A stretch of DNA of 64,000 nucleotides from Phytophthora hibernalis (taxonomy: Eukaryota > Oomycota > Peronosporomycetes > Peronosporales > Peronosporaceae). The notes under the pieces were generated by a model. That model was not told the origin of the DNA. It saw nothing but the letters and a program-made list of their open reading frames with translations, and searched no databases. This document shows, one piece after another, positions 1-11,685 of this stretch (the first letter of the stretch is position 1; every line of letters begins with the position of its first letter). Where the stretch lies: positions 124,001-188,000 of the forward strand of contig JAAKBF010000159.1 in NCBI GenBank assembly GCA_012656075.1, read 5' to 3'. The position numbers were made by a program, and so were the translations under genes.

Positions 1-306
1 CGTTCATCAAGAGGGAGGCCAAGTCCAAAAGAGAACACAGCACGAACCACCGACATCCCGAGTCAATGAATGAAGTCGAATACGATCATCAAAGTTATTG
101 AAATTGTCTACTTTTGGAAAGAAAGTAGAATAGAAGGTACTATAGAAATGATCTTGTGTAAGTACGGTCTTGGTTTGATCTTGTGAAACAAGATCTAACC
201 TATTTGATTGTGGATGACCACACGATCAGCTACACCTATGTTATAGCTATATAATTGGATGATTTATTTCAACATCCATCACTGTGTTGAAGTCGACATT
301 CACTCT
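1..306 (-). repeat. LTR-like repeat, copy A (truncated by window edge)
   Basis: This stretch is about 97% identical, in inverted orientation, to 11686-11990. The shared segment contains TGTTGAAATAAATC in the orientation of the other copy and no coding sequence. It may be a solo LTR or a fragment of one, but the outer edge lies outside the window, so target duplications cannot be checked. Homology stops sharply at the inner edge (position 306). Confidence 0.5.
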
Positions 307-597
307 CATGGCTTAATCGCTCTCGTGGATTGTACATGTACCAGGATCTAACTTTGTTTTCTTCCTGCCATGCGCACCGTTTTTTGAGGTGGGAAATTGC
401 TCTACTGTAGTTATTGAATGCTTTAGAAATCGCGTACAGTACTGGGAAATATTGGTTCCCAGATGAAACCTTTCGCGAAGGTGGAGCAGCAATAAATGGT
501 GCTGGTCAATAGCTACCGGTAGTCGAGAAACTAAAGGTGTGTTCTCGACTCGCTTCGAGCTGACTCGACAGAAAGGTTGTTATTCTATCCGCGCGCA

Positions 598-1303
598 CAG
601 TTCCGGACCATTTTTTGAGATGCCTATAACCTTATGAAAAAGTGGCGTCATGCACTGCAGAAGAACGAGAAGCGTTAGCTTGACCATATATGCATTTGTT
701 GGTGCCGCTGCTGTAGCACTATAACATGAAAAATACATTAGAATCGAGCAACTATTTTTGGTCCGGACCACCAGTCGGCCATACAAACTTGAAGTTAAAC
801 AGTCGTTTTAACACATTTTTCATCATTTTGCAGCCTTGTTATCCCCTTACAGGAGCCCCCGAGCTTCCAAATGCTTACGATTTTGCCCTGTATGGATGGA
901 CTTGGCTTTCTACGATAATATGCGTTGCATTCAGGTGGCTACTGCCCCGAATGAGCAAGTTTTGGAGCGTTATGTGTGCATTGTTTCGTACTTCGAAGTA
1001 TAACTTTTATGCATAAAATCGAACTTATTAATACTGTAGTTAGGAAACGACGCGTTCGCACCAATTTTGACCCTTGGCAACGGGTCGATCTGGGCGAAGT
1101 CCGCCAAATCAACTGTGAATCGAGTGTAAACGATACCATTCGATTCGTCTCGTCAGTGGCTGTCTAATGGTACATGTACCGGTATTTTCAATAACTCGAT
1201 CGCCTTTTAAAATGAGGCCTCAGCGATCGATTGAAAAAACGAGCTTAAAAATAGAACTTGTATAGAAACGGGGTGGTCCGGAACTCTGCGTGGTCCGGAA
1301 CTG
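598..1303. mobile_element. Non-autonomous hAT-like MITE
   Basis: The ends are perfect 13-bp inverted repeats, CAGTTCCGGACCA at 598-610 and TGGTCCGGAACTG at 1291-1303. The flanking 8-mers cgcgcgca (590-597) and tgcgcgca (1304-1311) match at 7 of 8 positions, as an 8-bp hAT target duplication would. A second copy of the terminal word lies just inside the right end (1274-1286). The 706-bp interior has no convincing reading frame, so it would depend on a transposase elsewhere. The CAG start and 8-bp duplication fit the hAT superfamily; the assignment is an inference. Confidence 0.5.
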
Positions 1304-1311
1304 TGCGCGCA

Positions 1312-2819
1312 CGGATACAGTACATACACGCGTAAAGAAATAATGGAGATGGAGAATTGTCTAGCTACTCAATGTTTCACAGATTAAAAGCGTTAGGAAC
1401 ACTGTCGACTTATTATTAAAGCAGCCTGTTCCTTCAACAGACAACGCATGAAGTGTTGAAGATGGTCAATATGTTGGTCGTGATAGACCAAATCAACGCG
1501 AACGACAGGTAGCAGTGAGACCGCCCCGAATCTTGCTATGACCACTCTTGCGAACGAGTTCTTGGGTATCCGCCTTCTGTATGGGTAGCAAGAACAGGAA
1601 AAGAGAGTGGTAAGTTAATACAATATTGCCAAAAACTCTCGAAAGTGTACTGTAGCCATCCATGAAAATCGGAATACATCCAGCCAGCCAATCAGATGGC
1701 TATTTTCAACCCGCTTCAACACAGCTCATTGCATTGGGCCGCGTATTGGGCCACACAGTGATACACCTGCCAAGAAAATGTAGTCGTTGCTATTAATACA
1801 GATCTGCAGCCCCCTCCAGAAGAAGCCGCAGCAAATCCTGTCATGTAAACACACCACCAAAGCAATCTGTGTCCTGCCTCCAGTCATCTCCATTCTTTTC
1901 ATGAGTTTGTCTGAATGACGGTAATCGAGGTTTTAACAATCAAGGTTTTTCATTTCTAAACCAAACGGCGCTGTCCATTTGCGCAAAAGCGGCGGCATCA
2001 CAAAGGCATTTGGGGAGAAGACGGAGCATCAGGCAACAACGCGAACAGAGCAGCAGGCGCGCCGGTAGGGGCTTCAGCGGACTCGGAGCGAGTGGAGCGC
2101 GCGGCAACTCGAATTTCGGCGGCGACAGGAGCGATTTAGGCGCGTTTTAGCCACCGGGGAATTTGTCTCGCTGGACCAAAACGCCCCAAAATGCTCCCTG
2201 AAATGCGGAACGAAGCATCACAGAAGGGACCTTCACTCTGGCGTGCAACGACGGGGCGGTGTTGCGGCGAGTGCATCCGAGCGAGAGGCGAGTGGTGCGT
2301 CACGTGTCGAGCAGCTGAGGAGGAGGATGGAGATCACAAATGGAAGACGCCCGAGAGCTTCGACTTTGGCAGTCTTGGACCGCCGCCTCCATGTCCGACT
2401 TTGTGTCGTCAGAAGGCCTCGGACGTCACAGAAGCGAGGAGAGGAAACGAGCAGGTCTGGAGGAGGACGATGGACCTACACCTGTGATGCCGAGGCTGGC
2501 CAGAGCGAACAGGAGGCTGCCGACGCCCACGGATCACTGTCCTGTGATGATGTAAGAAGTATAGTATTTGCAGGAAGCAGGACGATGCGAATGTTAACTT
2601 AGCGACCGGCGATGCAATGGCATGAAATGAAAAGTGTCGCCGAGCAGTCGACCTTTCCGAACGCGCATTTTGCCATTAGAGACGGCGAACGACCATCGGA
2701 TTTTAACGCGTAAATTATTTGCTTGAAGAACTCGAGTTCCTGGAAGCTGGTTACAAACATTCAGGTCTCGGCCGTCAACGCGGCGTGAACATTTCAGGAC
2801 GGGACCCAGATATCTGTCT
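1312..2819. other. Intergenic DNA, possible unrecognised first exon near 2340-2555
   Basis: I see no confident gene here. From about 2000 the base composition turns GC-rich. A short + strand frame at 2340-2555 ends in Pro/Arg-rich sequence and overlaps a GTAAGA donor-like site at about 2550, so it could be the first exon of an unrecognised gene. No homology supports this and no acceptor or second exon could be paired with it. Confidence 0.3.
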
Positions 2820-3389
2820 TCAAGCCGACGAGTCTGAAAAGAGGAACTTGAAGAGCTGTCGTGGGAGTTTTTCTTGGCACGAACAAGCGTCTGAGTCGAT
2901 AACAGGGCAGGACGCAGCCAGAACCAGCAAAGATTCCATGAATCGCTGCACTGCCTTGGTTTGCTGGTGCTGGGAGAGCAGTAGGGTCAGCACTGCACCC
3001 GGGAGCACCGCTCCGAGAAGCAGAATACGAACCACTTCACTGCAGAACGGGCAGTCCAAGGTGGGGTGCGACGTCTTGCAGGACTCGTAGAGATCGTCAC
3101 GCAGTTGGACAAAGTCGACGAACTGCTTCTCGATGTGGACGTCTGGGTGTTGCTCCTTGGCCGCGGCCTTCAAAATTGTCGGGATGCGTGAAGTGGAGTG
3201 CAAAGGGGTGAACACGTCGATGGCGTAACTGCTCTTGCTGGTACTCGACACGAGTACACTGCGAATCTGTTTGAGCTTCGTCACGGTCTGCATGTGGCGC
3301 GAGTACTTCTCGGGCGTGACGTTCATTGGAGTGAGTCGTGCGAGACCACCGACTACGGTGGTTGAAGGTTGCAGCTGGACGCTCGCCAT
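2820..3389 (-). CDS. PX-like domain protein, paralogue 1
   Basis: This intact frame encodes about 189 residues from the ATG at 3389. A longer in-frame extension upstream has no counterpart in the neighbouring paralogue, so it was not used. The order is a short N-terminus, a segment with KYSRHM and a beta-rich stretch (YAIDVFT), then the core VHIEKQFVDFVQLRDDLY, which is the pattern of PX phosphoinositide-binding domains (a basic patch followed by RF..F..L). The C-terminal helix ends in CxCQEKLPRxLxxFLF. A cysteine pair (CPFC) sits in the middle. A likely role is membrane or endosome targeting by phosphoinositide binding; this is inferred from the PX-like pattern only. It is followed in the same orientation by a paralogue at 4065-4679 that shares the whole architecture and the sequence just upstream of the ATG. 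Confidence 0.65.
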   Translation of the reverse strand: MASVQLQPSTTVVGGLARLTPMNVTPEKYSRHMQTVTKLKQIRSVLVSSTSKSSYAIDVFTPLHSTSRIPTILKAAAKEQHPDVHIEKQFVDFVQLRDDLYESCKTSHPTLDCPFCSEVVRILLLGAVLPGAVLTLLLSQHQQTKAVQRFMESLLVLAASCPVIDSDACSCQEKLPRQLFKFLFSDSSA

Positions 3390-4064
3390 GGTGGTGGTAG
3401 TTTTTGCTGGAAGGAGGCGAGTGCAGTAGCGAGGAAGTTCAAAAGTGAACTGGATGGGTTCCGGTCCTGCACAACCTTCAACTGGACCGTCTCGTAGCGC
3501 TGAATGCGAACGGTCCGGTGCTTTGCAGCGCGGATCCACAAGCCACGAACTGCTGGAGGCTGGAAATAACGATCCAAATAATCGAGCTGTGCAAGTATCG
3601 CCCCACTATAGTTACGATAATGTTCCTTTACACGGAGGTAGATGCATGGCTTTTTAGTGCGATTGGTGCCTACTTTGCAATCCGTTCGACTAGCTCAAAG
3701 ACGCAGCCAGCACACAATGCATTGTGCCACAAAGGTTGCTCCAACAGAATTATACTTCAATTATCAAACACCTGCAGAGGAAGCTAAACCCACTCGGTAG
3801 TTTGCCAGAGTTCTCAAGTCATGTGAGAGTTTGAACCACAGCCAACCTCGCTGTCGTTGCGTACTTTGCAAAACAACCAACACCCTTCGGCCAAGGAAAA
3901 GATCTCGCATTACCACTCAGATCGACACCAAACAAAAAAATCTGCCCAAGGTAGATTATGAGCAGGTGCTGAAAGAACCCTCGATGTGTATGAACTTGTT
4001 GTTTGCAAAGTGTATACTTTTTAACGTTAAGTGTTTCAAGTTTCGGTAAATCGGGACCCGGTTT
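3390..4064. other. Spacer between the PX-like paralogues
   Basis: This contains the promoter side of paralogue 1. At about 3430-3449, read on the minus strand, is CACTTTTGAACTTCC, closely related to the CACTTTTGAATTCG word upstream of paralogue 2 and Inr-like. No other gene is supported; the short frames here have no recognisable content. Confidence 0.4.
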
Positions 4065-4679
4065 TCAAGTTGCAGTCTCAAAGAGGAACTGGTACAGCTT
4101 CCTTGGGAGCTTCTCTTGGCAAGTGCACGCTTGAGAGTCGATTACCGGACAGGAAACTGCCAGCACCAGGAGAGACTCGACGAATCTTTGCACCGCTATA
4201 GTTCGCTGGCGCTGCGGCAGCATCCACGTCAGTAGTGCACCCGGCAGCACGGCACTGAAAAGTAGGTATCGTGTCACTTCGCAGCAAAATCTGCAGTTCA
4301 TGTACAGGTGGGGCCCAGTGTGGCAGACGTCGTACAGCTCGTCACGGAGCTTCACGAAGTCGACGAACTGCTTCTCGATGTGGACATCAGGTCGGCTAAA
4401 AAGTGCCACGGATTGATTCTCTTTTGCAGCGACCAACGTCGACCTCGTTGGGATGCGTGTCGTCGACAGCGACGAAGTATACACGTCGATGAGGTAGCTG
4501 CCTTCAGTCCGAGTGACTTGCACCTGGCGGATTAGTTTGAGCTTGGTGATGATCTTCATGTGACGCGAGTATCGCTCAGGCATCAGGTCTACAGGAGTCA
4601 GCCGTGCGAGACTATTAATACCGACAACCACGTTGGGCGTCAATAGATTCTCTGGCGATAGTTGCTGGACGTTTGGCAT
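4065..4679 (-). CDS. PX-like domain protein, paralogue 2
   Basis: This intact frame of 204 residues starts at the ATG at 4679. It aligns end to end with the protein at 2820-3389: shared SLARLTP, the YSRHM segment, VHIEKQFVDFVKLRDELYD, a Cys pair (CRFC), a hydrophobic stretch with AVLPGA, and the C-terminus CTCQEKLPRKLYQFLF. It has a short insertion before the VHIEKQ core compared with its partner. The two genes are a tandem duplication with both coding and upstream sequence retained, and both frames are open, so both are probably functional. The PX assignment rests on the K/R..F.DF..LR.ELY pattern. An unrelated small lipid-binding fold cannot be excluded. Confidence 0.65.
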   Translation of the reverse strand: MPNVQQLSPENLLTPNVVVGINSLARLTPVDLMPERYSRHMKIITKLKLIRQVQVTRTEGSYLIDVYTSSLSTTRIPTRSTLVAAKENQSVALFSRPDVHIEKQFVDFVKLRDELYDVCHTGPHLYMNCRFCCEVTRYLLFSAVLPGALLTWMLPQRQRTIAVQRFVESLLVLAVSCPVIDSQACTCQEKLPRKLYQFLFETAT

Positions 4680-5386
4680 GTTGCTGTAGAGAAGTGTGTG
4701 CTCAGCAGTGCGAATTCAAAAGTGGGAACTCCTTCACCACTCACTATCCGAGTCGAGGAGTAGAGCTGCGACGAGCGTACAGCCTTACCTGCGTCCATTC
4801 TAGATGTCTTGCACCAATCAACACCTCTTGCTGATCTTGTCGACTTTGCTGGCCTGTCTCGTGACTGAATGCAAGTCCAGGTCCTGAATGCGAGTCGATG
4901 GTTGCCGGTGCTTTGACGGGGACTGGTGACCACCCACTCGCTGCACCGTATGGATGTATACCACGAGAACGTTGCTGAGTACATGCAGAGTCTGAATCTC
5001 GTGTTGTTCGCGCACGTTTCGTCGCGAGTCGCGACGAACCATTCACTACTGAATGCGTGGCTGAAGCTGACAGACATAAGTTGGGCTTCCTTTTGAGATT
5101 TCTTCACATGCAACAGCTTCACATTACGAAAAATACATTTGTGCGAAGTTACAGCAAGTTGAAGTGAACCAAAAGTAGGCTTCTGATTGGCTGACCGTCG
5201 ATATGGCTACACCTCAGCACGATTTGACTCGCAAGCAGCTCCGCTTGAGCTTCATGAGTTGATTGTGGATGATTGTATGCGGACAAAGTCTCTTGTAGTT
5301 GCCAATATTCTCGGGTATTTCTCCGTAGGCTCGAGGCACTCGCCCTCTCAAAATGGCAGTCAAGTCTTCGTTCAACTGTCTTGCTG
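4680..5386. other. Intergenic DNA upstream of PX-like paralogue 2
   Basis: The part next to 4680 should hold the promoter of the PX-like gene; CACTTTTGAATTCG at about 4713-4728 (minus strand) resembles an oomycete initiator. The rest has only short overlapping frames with no recognisable product. Confidence 0.35.
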
Positions 5387-8300
5387 CTAGTTCTTCAGCC
5401 TCTCGAGGGTGGCGTGTATGCGCGTGAGGCCGCCGCTTTTCATCTTCCAGATCACGTTGTCGTCGAGAAATAACCTCAGCCAGTTTTGCACGGTCGAAAT
5501 GCAGCGGGTCCACCACTCGGGCGTGTCCAGCATCATGGCGTCCTTCACCTGGTAGTCCAGATCGTTGTCGCGTGCCATGGAAGGAGACGAGTTGATCTCG
5601 ATAAGCCACGGACGAAGATCAGCGTCAAGTAAAATATCGTAGCCGAGCAAGTCAAAGCTGTTTACTTGGAACGGAATCTGGTCTTCACCACAGAGGAGAG
5701 CCTTAAGCACCACCTCTTCGATGTTCCGCTTTACTTGTTCAACGTCAACGCCCTCGGCTGCCAGCCTTCGCCACAGATAAGCCAACGTTGTTTTCGTACC
5801 CCAGCATCAGTTTGGGCATTGCTGTTCTCCTTGCAGCTATCTAATCCATTCGACTTCAACCCAGCTTCTTCTTTCATCGCGCTGGCAATGGGGTTAGCAC
5901 TACCAGCAATCGCATCTTCATTGTCTTTCTGGATGCTGCTGTTGGTCAAATGCACAAGAATGTTGCTCAGATCACCGTCCTCGTAAGGTCTAGTACAAAG
6001 TCGAACGAAGCCCTCGTCATAGAGGAAAGCTTCTAGAGGGTTGAACGACGTCACTAGCACGTATAAGCGCAAGTCGAACTTGAAGCCGTCAAGCAATCGC
6101 GGCGCAGCAATATACTCTTGAATAACCACCTGCTCGCCGTAGATCACTTGACTGAGATCGTTCACTAACGAGATTCCACGTCCACGAGAGAGCGCCACAG
6201 GCTTCATGATCCAAATGTTCTTCCCTTCTGAAAAACCATTTTGCCGCAACCGCTCACTGCGCTCTTGGAAAGCTTGTACAAAGGCCACATACTCTTTTGG
6301 CAGCAAAAACGTCGGCGGGATAATGTCGAACGCTTGACGTAGGCGCCCACCTGCAGCGAGATACTTGCCGATGTGCTTCTTCAGACAATCTTTGCGAGTG
6401 AGAGCCTTGGCATGCTGGAAATGGTTCACTTTCTGCCAAGCTAGCAGCGTCTGACGCTCTACTCGTGGCTTGCTCCAAGTCCAGAGTAAGTTCCATGTAG
6501 TTTTAAGACCAAGTCCCGAAGGATGATCCTCCCAATTCTTATCCAAGCGCTGCAAAGCCTGGGTAACAATTTCCGAGACCTCCTTCCGTGCAGTAGAGTT
6601 GATCCGGTAGTGCGGTGCCCACGGTTTTGCTGCTGCTAGAGGTACCATTCCTTCGGGTGCCACGATTTTAGGCCCAAACACAGTGGCATAGTCATGCATG
6701 ATGCTTTGCCAGCTTTCATAAAGTTTTTGCTGCAGTCTCATCGTGTGTTCACCGTTAGCACCTACTGGACGGTGATACAGAGAAGACGAAGACGACGTAA
6801 TTGACGAAGTTCCGCGGCATTGCTCGAAAACGGTCGTGAGAATGCAGTGAAAATTGGTGAAGTAGGATTGGTAGTCCTTGCACTCGGCTACTGGGGCACG
6901 AGGAAGACTTACAATTTTGCCACAACCAGGAGAGTTGATTTTCGATTCTGCAGCGCTCTGTCGAACTTCCTGTATCCAACAGGGTGGTTTCTCATCTGAA
7001 TTCGGTGCAATTTGTGATTCAGGCGGCAAAGTTCCACTAGAATCGGGCGATGAACTGCCATTTTCGAGCGGTGCACCGTCATTTCCATCTACCAACATTA
7101 TTGGGGTAGTTGGCAAGATTTCGTCACAGTTTGCTTCACCACTGTGGAGCCTTGCATAAGAAGAGCTGATAGAGGAATGTTCTGCGTTCGTACAAGTTGT
7201 GGCTGGCACGGCAGCAGGAACAAACGCTGGCCTTGGGAACGCAATGTCTCGTGCCTCTTTCTCTGCTTGCAGCTGTTCAAGCTTTGCTGCCGTTCGTGAA
7301 GCAATGAAACGCTGCAGATCAAGCGTAATTGCTTCTTCTTGGTTTTGTCCCTGATGGCTTGCTTGGTCTTCGGTAGCAGACTCGGTGTCATTCCCCTGTT
7401 GTTTAACTTCGTTGACACCCGGGGTAAATTTCGACTTGTGCTCTGAATCAACCGAGGTTTTAGGATTTACTGAAGGCGCACAAGGCAAATGTTGCCTTTC
7501 CGTCTCGTGATTCACATTTTCAGAGGCTTGATCATCGGTCCCCATGTTGTTGGGGAAAATACTACGACTAGAATGACATCCGGGAGCTTCTGAGCCCTCA
7601 TCTTCAGGCGCAGAGCCTGCAATTTCTCCATCCACCTTGTAAACTTCGTTTTTACCATCGTCAACATCATCAGCACTCTCACTCCTAGTATCATCGTCAA
7701 CTGAGGGCTTGATCTCCACGTCCAGTGCGAGAATGGCTTTCTCGTTTGCTTCATCGCTCTCAGAGCAATTGCTCACCTCGCTTGCTTCACTTTCACAGTC
7801 ACTATCGCTGTCGTTCAGATCGTTATTGCTCACTCCGCTGTCGTCATCCTGGTTTTTAACTCCGTCGTTCGACTCTTCCTTGGTCTGCTTCTTGTGTTCC
7901 TGCTTTCGCTGTGCTTGCAACTCCCGTCGAGCAACTAATCGTTGATAGGCAGCTTGTCGTCGGTTTTCTCGCTCGCGCTCAAGTTGTTGTGCCTGAAACT
8001 GAGCTTCATCTTTTGGGGTCCGCTTTGGTGGTGCACGCGGCCTCCTTCTCTTTCTCGAACCATTATCTCCGGTCGATATCATGAAACTTGTTGAAGCAAT
8101 CGTAGCAGTCTTTTTCGTTGCATTCGCTTGTACCATTGCGCGAGCCATCTCCACTGCCGTTTTCTTGCTCTTCCAATGCGAGTTCGCTGCTTCATTATTC
8201 CCAGACTGAGCTCGTACAGCTCGAGTGAGCGATCCCGACGAAGGCCGCAGTGGCAAACCCGACTTCTGGTTATCCGACGATGTAGATTGAGGCGTCGGAC

Positions 8301-8718
8301 ATATTTTCACAGCAGTTGAAGCCGACGCGCTCTTCTTCAGCGTTGGAACCCCAATGGGGGCTATAGAGACTGGTAAATCGCCTCGCAGCATCTGAAACAC
8401 TCGCTCTTGAGCTCGCTGCTGTGTTAAATGACGTTGCACCACTGCCAGCTGTCGAGTGCCATATCTTGCGAGTTGCTGGTCGCTTTCGTGTGGCATCAAC
8501 GATTCCAGGAGCTCATTGAGGCCGTGTTCAACCTTTTCCAGGTCTGCAATGCTCAACTGAGGAATGACCGGCAACGGTACTAACGGGAAGCTGTCCATGT
8601 AGTCTGCTAGCTTCATCACGTCGGACTTGACTGGTTCAACGTCTTCCTGGTTGTCTCTGCACCTCCGTCGCGACGTTCGAGGTGAGTCAACGACCACAGT
8701 CTGGATCATGCTCTCCAT
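5387..8718 (-). CDS. Tubulin-tyrosine-ligase-like (TTLL) protein, one frame break
   Basis: This encodes about 1,100 residues in two frames. TTLL enzymes ligate amino acids (Tyr, Glu or Gly) to tubulin tails, typically of axonemes; oomycete zoospores are flagellated. Residues 1 to about 600 are low complexity, with acidic runs and an Arg/Gln/Glu-rich coiled-coil stretch. The TTL domain follows, with WIMKPVALSRGRGI (ATP-binding), IQEYIAAPRLL, FKFDLRLYVLV, HLTNSSIQK, and then in the second frame YLWRRL, FDLLGYDILLDADLRPWLIEI and NSSPS (metal and nucleotide site). The frame change falls at a CCCC run at 5799-5802 (GGGG in the gene), exactly where the family has Gly-Gly-Thr-Lys, so a single missing base explains it. 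The start was set at the first ATG (8718); the frame is open a little further upstream without an ATG. The TTLL subtype cannot be told. Confidence 0.85.
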
Positions 8719-8898
8719 GCCGGTCGGAACCTTTTGGTCGGACAATCGTTTCGACAACGAAAGCTACATGTACCAGACTAAGCAAAGGTGGTGGTTGGTT
8801 TCGGAACGTCACGTAGAGACTCGCCGTTTTTAGGGTGATGTCAAACACGGGCGCAATCTTCTAAGTCATCTCAAGATGATCATGTAGCAGCCTGCTGG

Positions 8899-11326
8899 AT
8901 GCTCGCACGGTCGTTGCGCGGGCGGTGACCATTACGCGAGACCAGCCGGTGACGAAGAGGAGCGACTTATAGGGACGTCACCATCCAAGTCTCCGCTATC
9001 TTCTACCACTCTGAAGCTCGCTGCATCGCATCGACATTGCCCAGAGCTCTGCAAGTCACTTTCCCAAGCACCAGAGGACACGTCGGAACTTGTTGGTTTG
9101 CTAGGATGCAACAACGCCGACGTGGTTCTAGACGACGACATACGCATCCACCAGCGGAAGATTCACCGTCCGGGTTGACGGCAAATATCTACGGCCGAGA
9201 ACGCTTGGTGTTCTCCAGACAACAGATCGTCGACGACCTGCTTCGGTCACTACCTAAATTACACGCGGCGCTACGGAGTAACCCGCATAAGAATGAGCGA
9301 CTTTGGAGACGAACGTCGGGTGATCATGATAGTGTGAACACTTTCGAGTTGGTGGGGTGCCACCGGATGATGGAGGAGGAGACGGGAGCGAGGTGCAACA
9401 CGCAGTAGCAGCGTCGATGCGGTTGAAATGCCATTTGAACGAGGTGCTCAACGTCCTCATCAGCCAGAAGTCGAGCGACTACGAAGCAACAATGCAAGCG
9501 CTCAGTGGACGCAGGTTTGAAGGAGGTGAGTTGTTGTACCGAGAACGATGTCGCTTGGTTCCAGGTGAGGAGTCGAACGAGGCGAGTCAAGCGCTGCTAG
9601 GAGTGCAGATAACGACGTTGCGTCCGAGTTGGAGACTTCGGTTAACTCCAAATCACTTGTGTCATCCGGAACATCCTAGTACGCAGAAGCTGTGCTTCCA
9701 GTCGCTCACACATCGGTATCCAGACTCGGATCGAGCTGTGCACGTGATGAAGACGCTACCAAAGCGAATTCACGACCAAATCACCCCACGAAACTATCAT
9801 TCAGCGCTCCGACGTGATGTGGATCACCTTGGACTTGCGTTTGACATTGAAGCCGTTCCTGAAGACGCTGAGTTTGTTTCTCAAAGGCAGATCACGAGAA
9901 TTTTTGTTCACGCGTACGTGGCTGCACCCAGTCTCGAGAACTCGGCCGAGTACTCTCCGGCAATGGATCATCGCCCTCGCAGTCGCACTTCACCAGACAG
10001 TTGGGAGCGTCAAGGCCCGAGTGATGTCAATCCGGAAGCGAAGCACATTCTCGACCTGCTCACGCATCAGTTGAGCGAGTTCGAGCGCATTATCGGGCGT
10101 CGTCGTTTTGGTTTCCAGTCGTTCATCTACTTCCAGCCTTCGGTCTACTCGGACTACGGTAGCTCTTCACAACTTCGCACGTGCCAGACCTGCTTGAAGC
10201 GCTTTTCTCTCTTCCGACGCGAGTATTTCTGCCAGATATGCGGCCTTCTTGTGTGTGGCTATTGTTCGCAACTTTACGAAGTCGAGGCTCGAGTTGGTGA
10301 AGTAAGGAAGAACCGGGTATGTATTAACTGCGTCTTTCGCGTGGATTCGTGCACGTTTGCGGGCGAAGATATTATCGCAGCGCTCGGACCCAGTGTAGTT
10401 CCTTTAAATCGCAGCTCCGAGTGGTCCCAAGCTTTTCAGAGCGATGAAATTGGCGATGAGAGCGATGACGACAACGTCGGAACAGCATCCGATTCTTTAG
10501 GCTCCAGCTTGGAACTTGATGCTGATCTCGTAGGAGACATCAAGTCCAAACTGTACTCACGTGACACCATCGAGCGGTTTGAAGGACTTGCTCAGCTTGA
10601 ACAAGTCCTACTAAAGCAAGGAGCTCGATATCGTTCGAAGTCCACCGGTAGAAGAAAGGAATCCATAACGATTGAGAGTTTGCAGGCCAAGCTTGAACGC
10701 TACGTAAATCGTTCGCTATGTGACTCGCAGCACAAATTTCCGTCGCACAACTTGGAGACTGCAGGTTTGAGGCGCGATTACCGGTACACATTTGACGCCA
10801 CGAGAACCATGTACGAAGGGCACCCCTTCCCCGATCCCCTCTTCAACACGAGAAACTCGACGTCTACTCCACATCCGAGCTTCAGGCGTTCTAGAACCAG
10901 AATACGATCACTCAGCGCTTGATTTGCTCGCTCAGGTGGCTGCAAAACGTCTCAAGTGCCCCGTTGGCTTTGTGTCTCTCGTGGACGAAAACTTGTTCCA
11001 CTCCGTTGGAACGTACCCTCCACGAAACTTTGGACTTCAGACACCACGCACCGAGTATGTGCTCCCACACCGTGTACGTCGATAAACCGCTAATTATCAA
11101 GAATGCGCAGTGCGACTTACGCTTCTCCCAACTGCCGGTGGTCCGCGATCACGGCATTCGGTTCTATGCTGGGTTTCCTATTCGAGCGCCGGACGGGTCC
11201 ATTGTGGCGTCTCTGTGTGTTTCTGATCGAGTGGCACACGACAACATTTCGACTGCGGACTACGCGATCATGCAAACTCTTGCTGGCATTGCGTCGCAAC
11301 TCGTGACCCCACGAATCGTGTCTTGA
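8899..11326 (+). CDS. START-like / FYVE zinc finger / GAF domain protein, several frame breaks
   Basis: Phytophthora genomes encode many proteins that combine a START-like lipid-binding region, an FYVE zinc finger and a GAF domain; this matches that family. The START-like part spans about 9170-10060 (AVAASMRLKCHLNEVLNVL, SDYEATM and a later beta-rich stretch). The FYVE-type finger lies at about 10180-10340 with CQTC, FCQICG, CGYC and CINC cysteine pairs, but it lacks the classical R+HHC+R motif. The GAF part (about 10915-11310) has CPVGFVSLVDE, CSHTVYVDKPL and GFPIRAPDGSIVASLC. The reading frame changes at about 9165, 9390, 10835, 10878 and 11060. All five are explained by one or two missing bases, and homologous sequence continues on both sides of each. 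A phosphoinositide or lipid-signalling role on endomembranes is inferred. The 5' end is uncertain: the first coding frame opens near 8888 without an in-frame ATG; the ATG at 8899 is in another frame. Confidence 0.7.
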
Positions 11327-11685
11327 GTATTCCGTACCAACCACGACTGCGTGGCACGTCGAACTGCAGAATGAAGCAGCAACCTCGCAGTCGAGCTCGA
11401 GGGAAGAAGGATTCGAGGGTGACTGCCATCACCACACTCCGGCAGACTGGGAACGATGGGAATCTGCACTTGGATACAATTGGAGACGATCGGAACTTGA
11501 CACACTAAAAGCGACTTTAATGTTGATGGTTAGTGGACACCCAACCAATAGCGCCGGGCGAATGATGAACCAATATTCTACGACACCATCCACCCACCCC
11601 CATTCAGAAGAGAGGAGAGAGAATACCGATACCGGTAAAGCAAAAGTGTGAAATCGCTTTGATACGTTTTCTCGCGATAATGATC
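11327..11685. other. Intergenic DNA
   Basis: This lies downstream of the FYVE/GAF gene. It contains a TACCGGTA palindrome at about 11629 and no supported gene. Confidence 0.4.

Noticed and set aside
2191..2602. Three overlapping + strand frames
   Set aside because: GC-rich sequence is open in all frames; only a possible first exon is mentioned in the region note, without support for a product.
5799..5802. Intron explaining the frame change in the TTLL gene
   Set aside because: No GT-AG pair fits: an in-frame TGA lies immediately before the resumed frame, with no acceptor between them. A single missing base restores the Gly-Gly-Thr-Lys motif.
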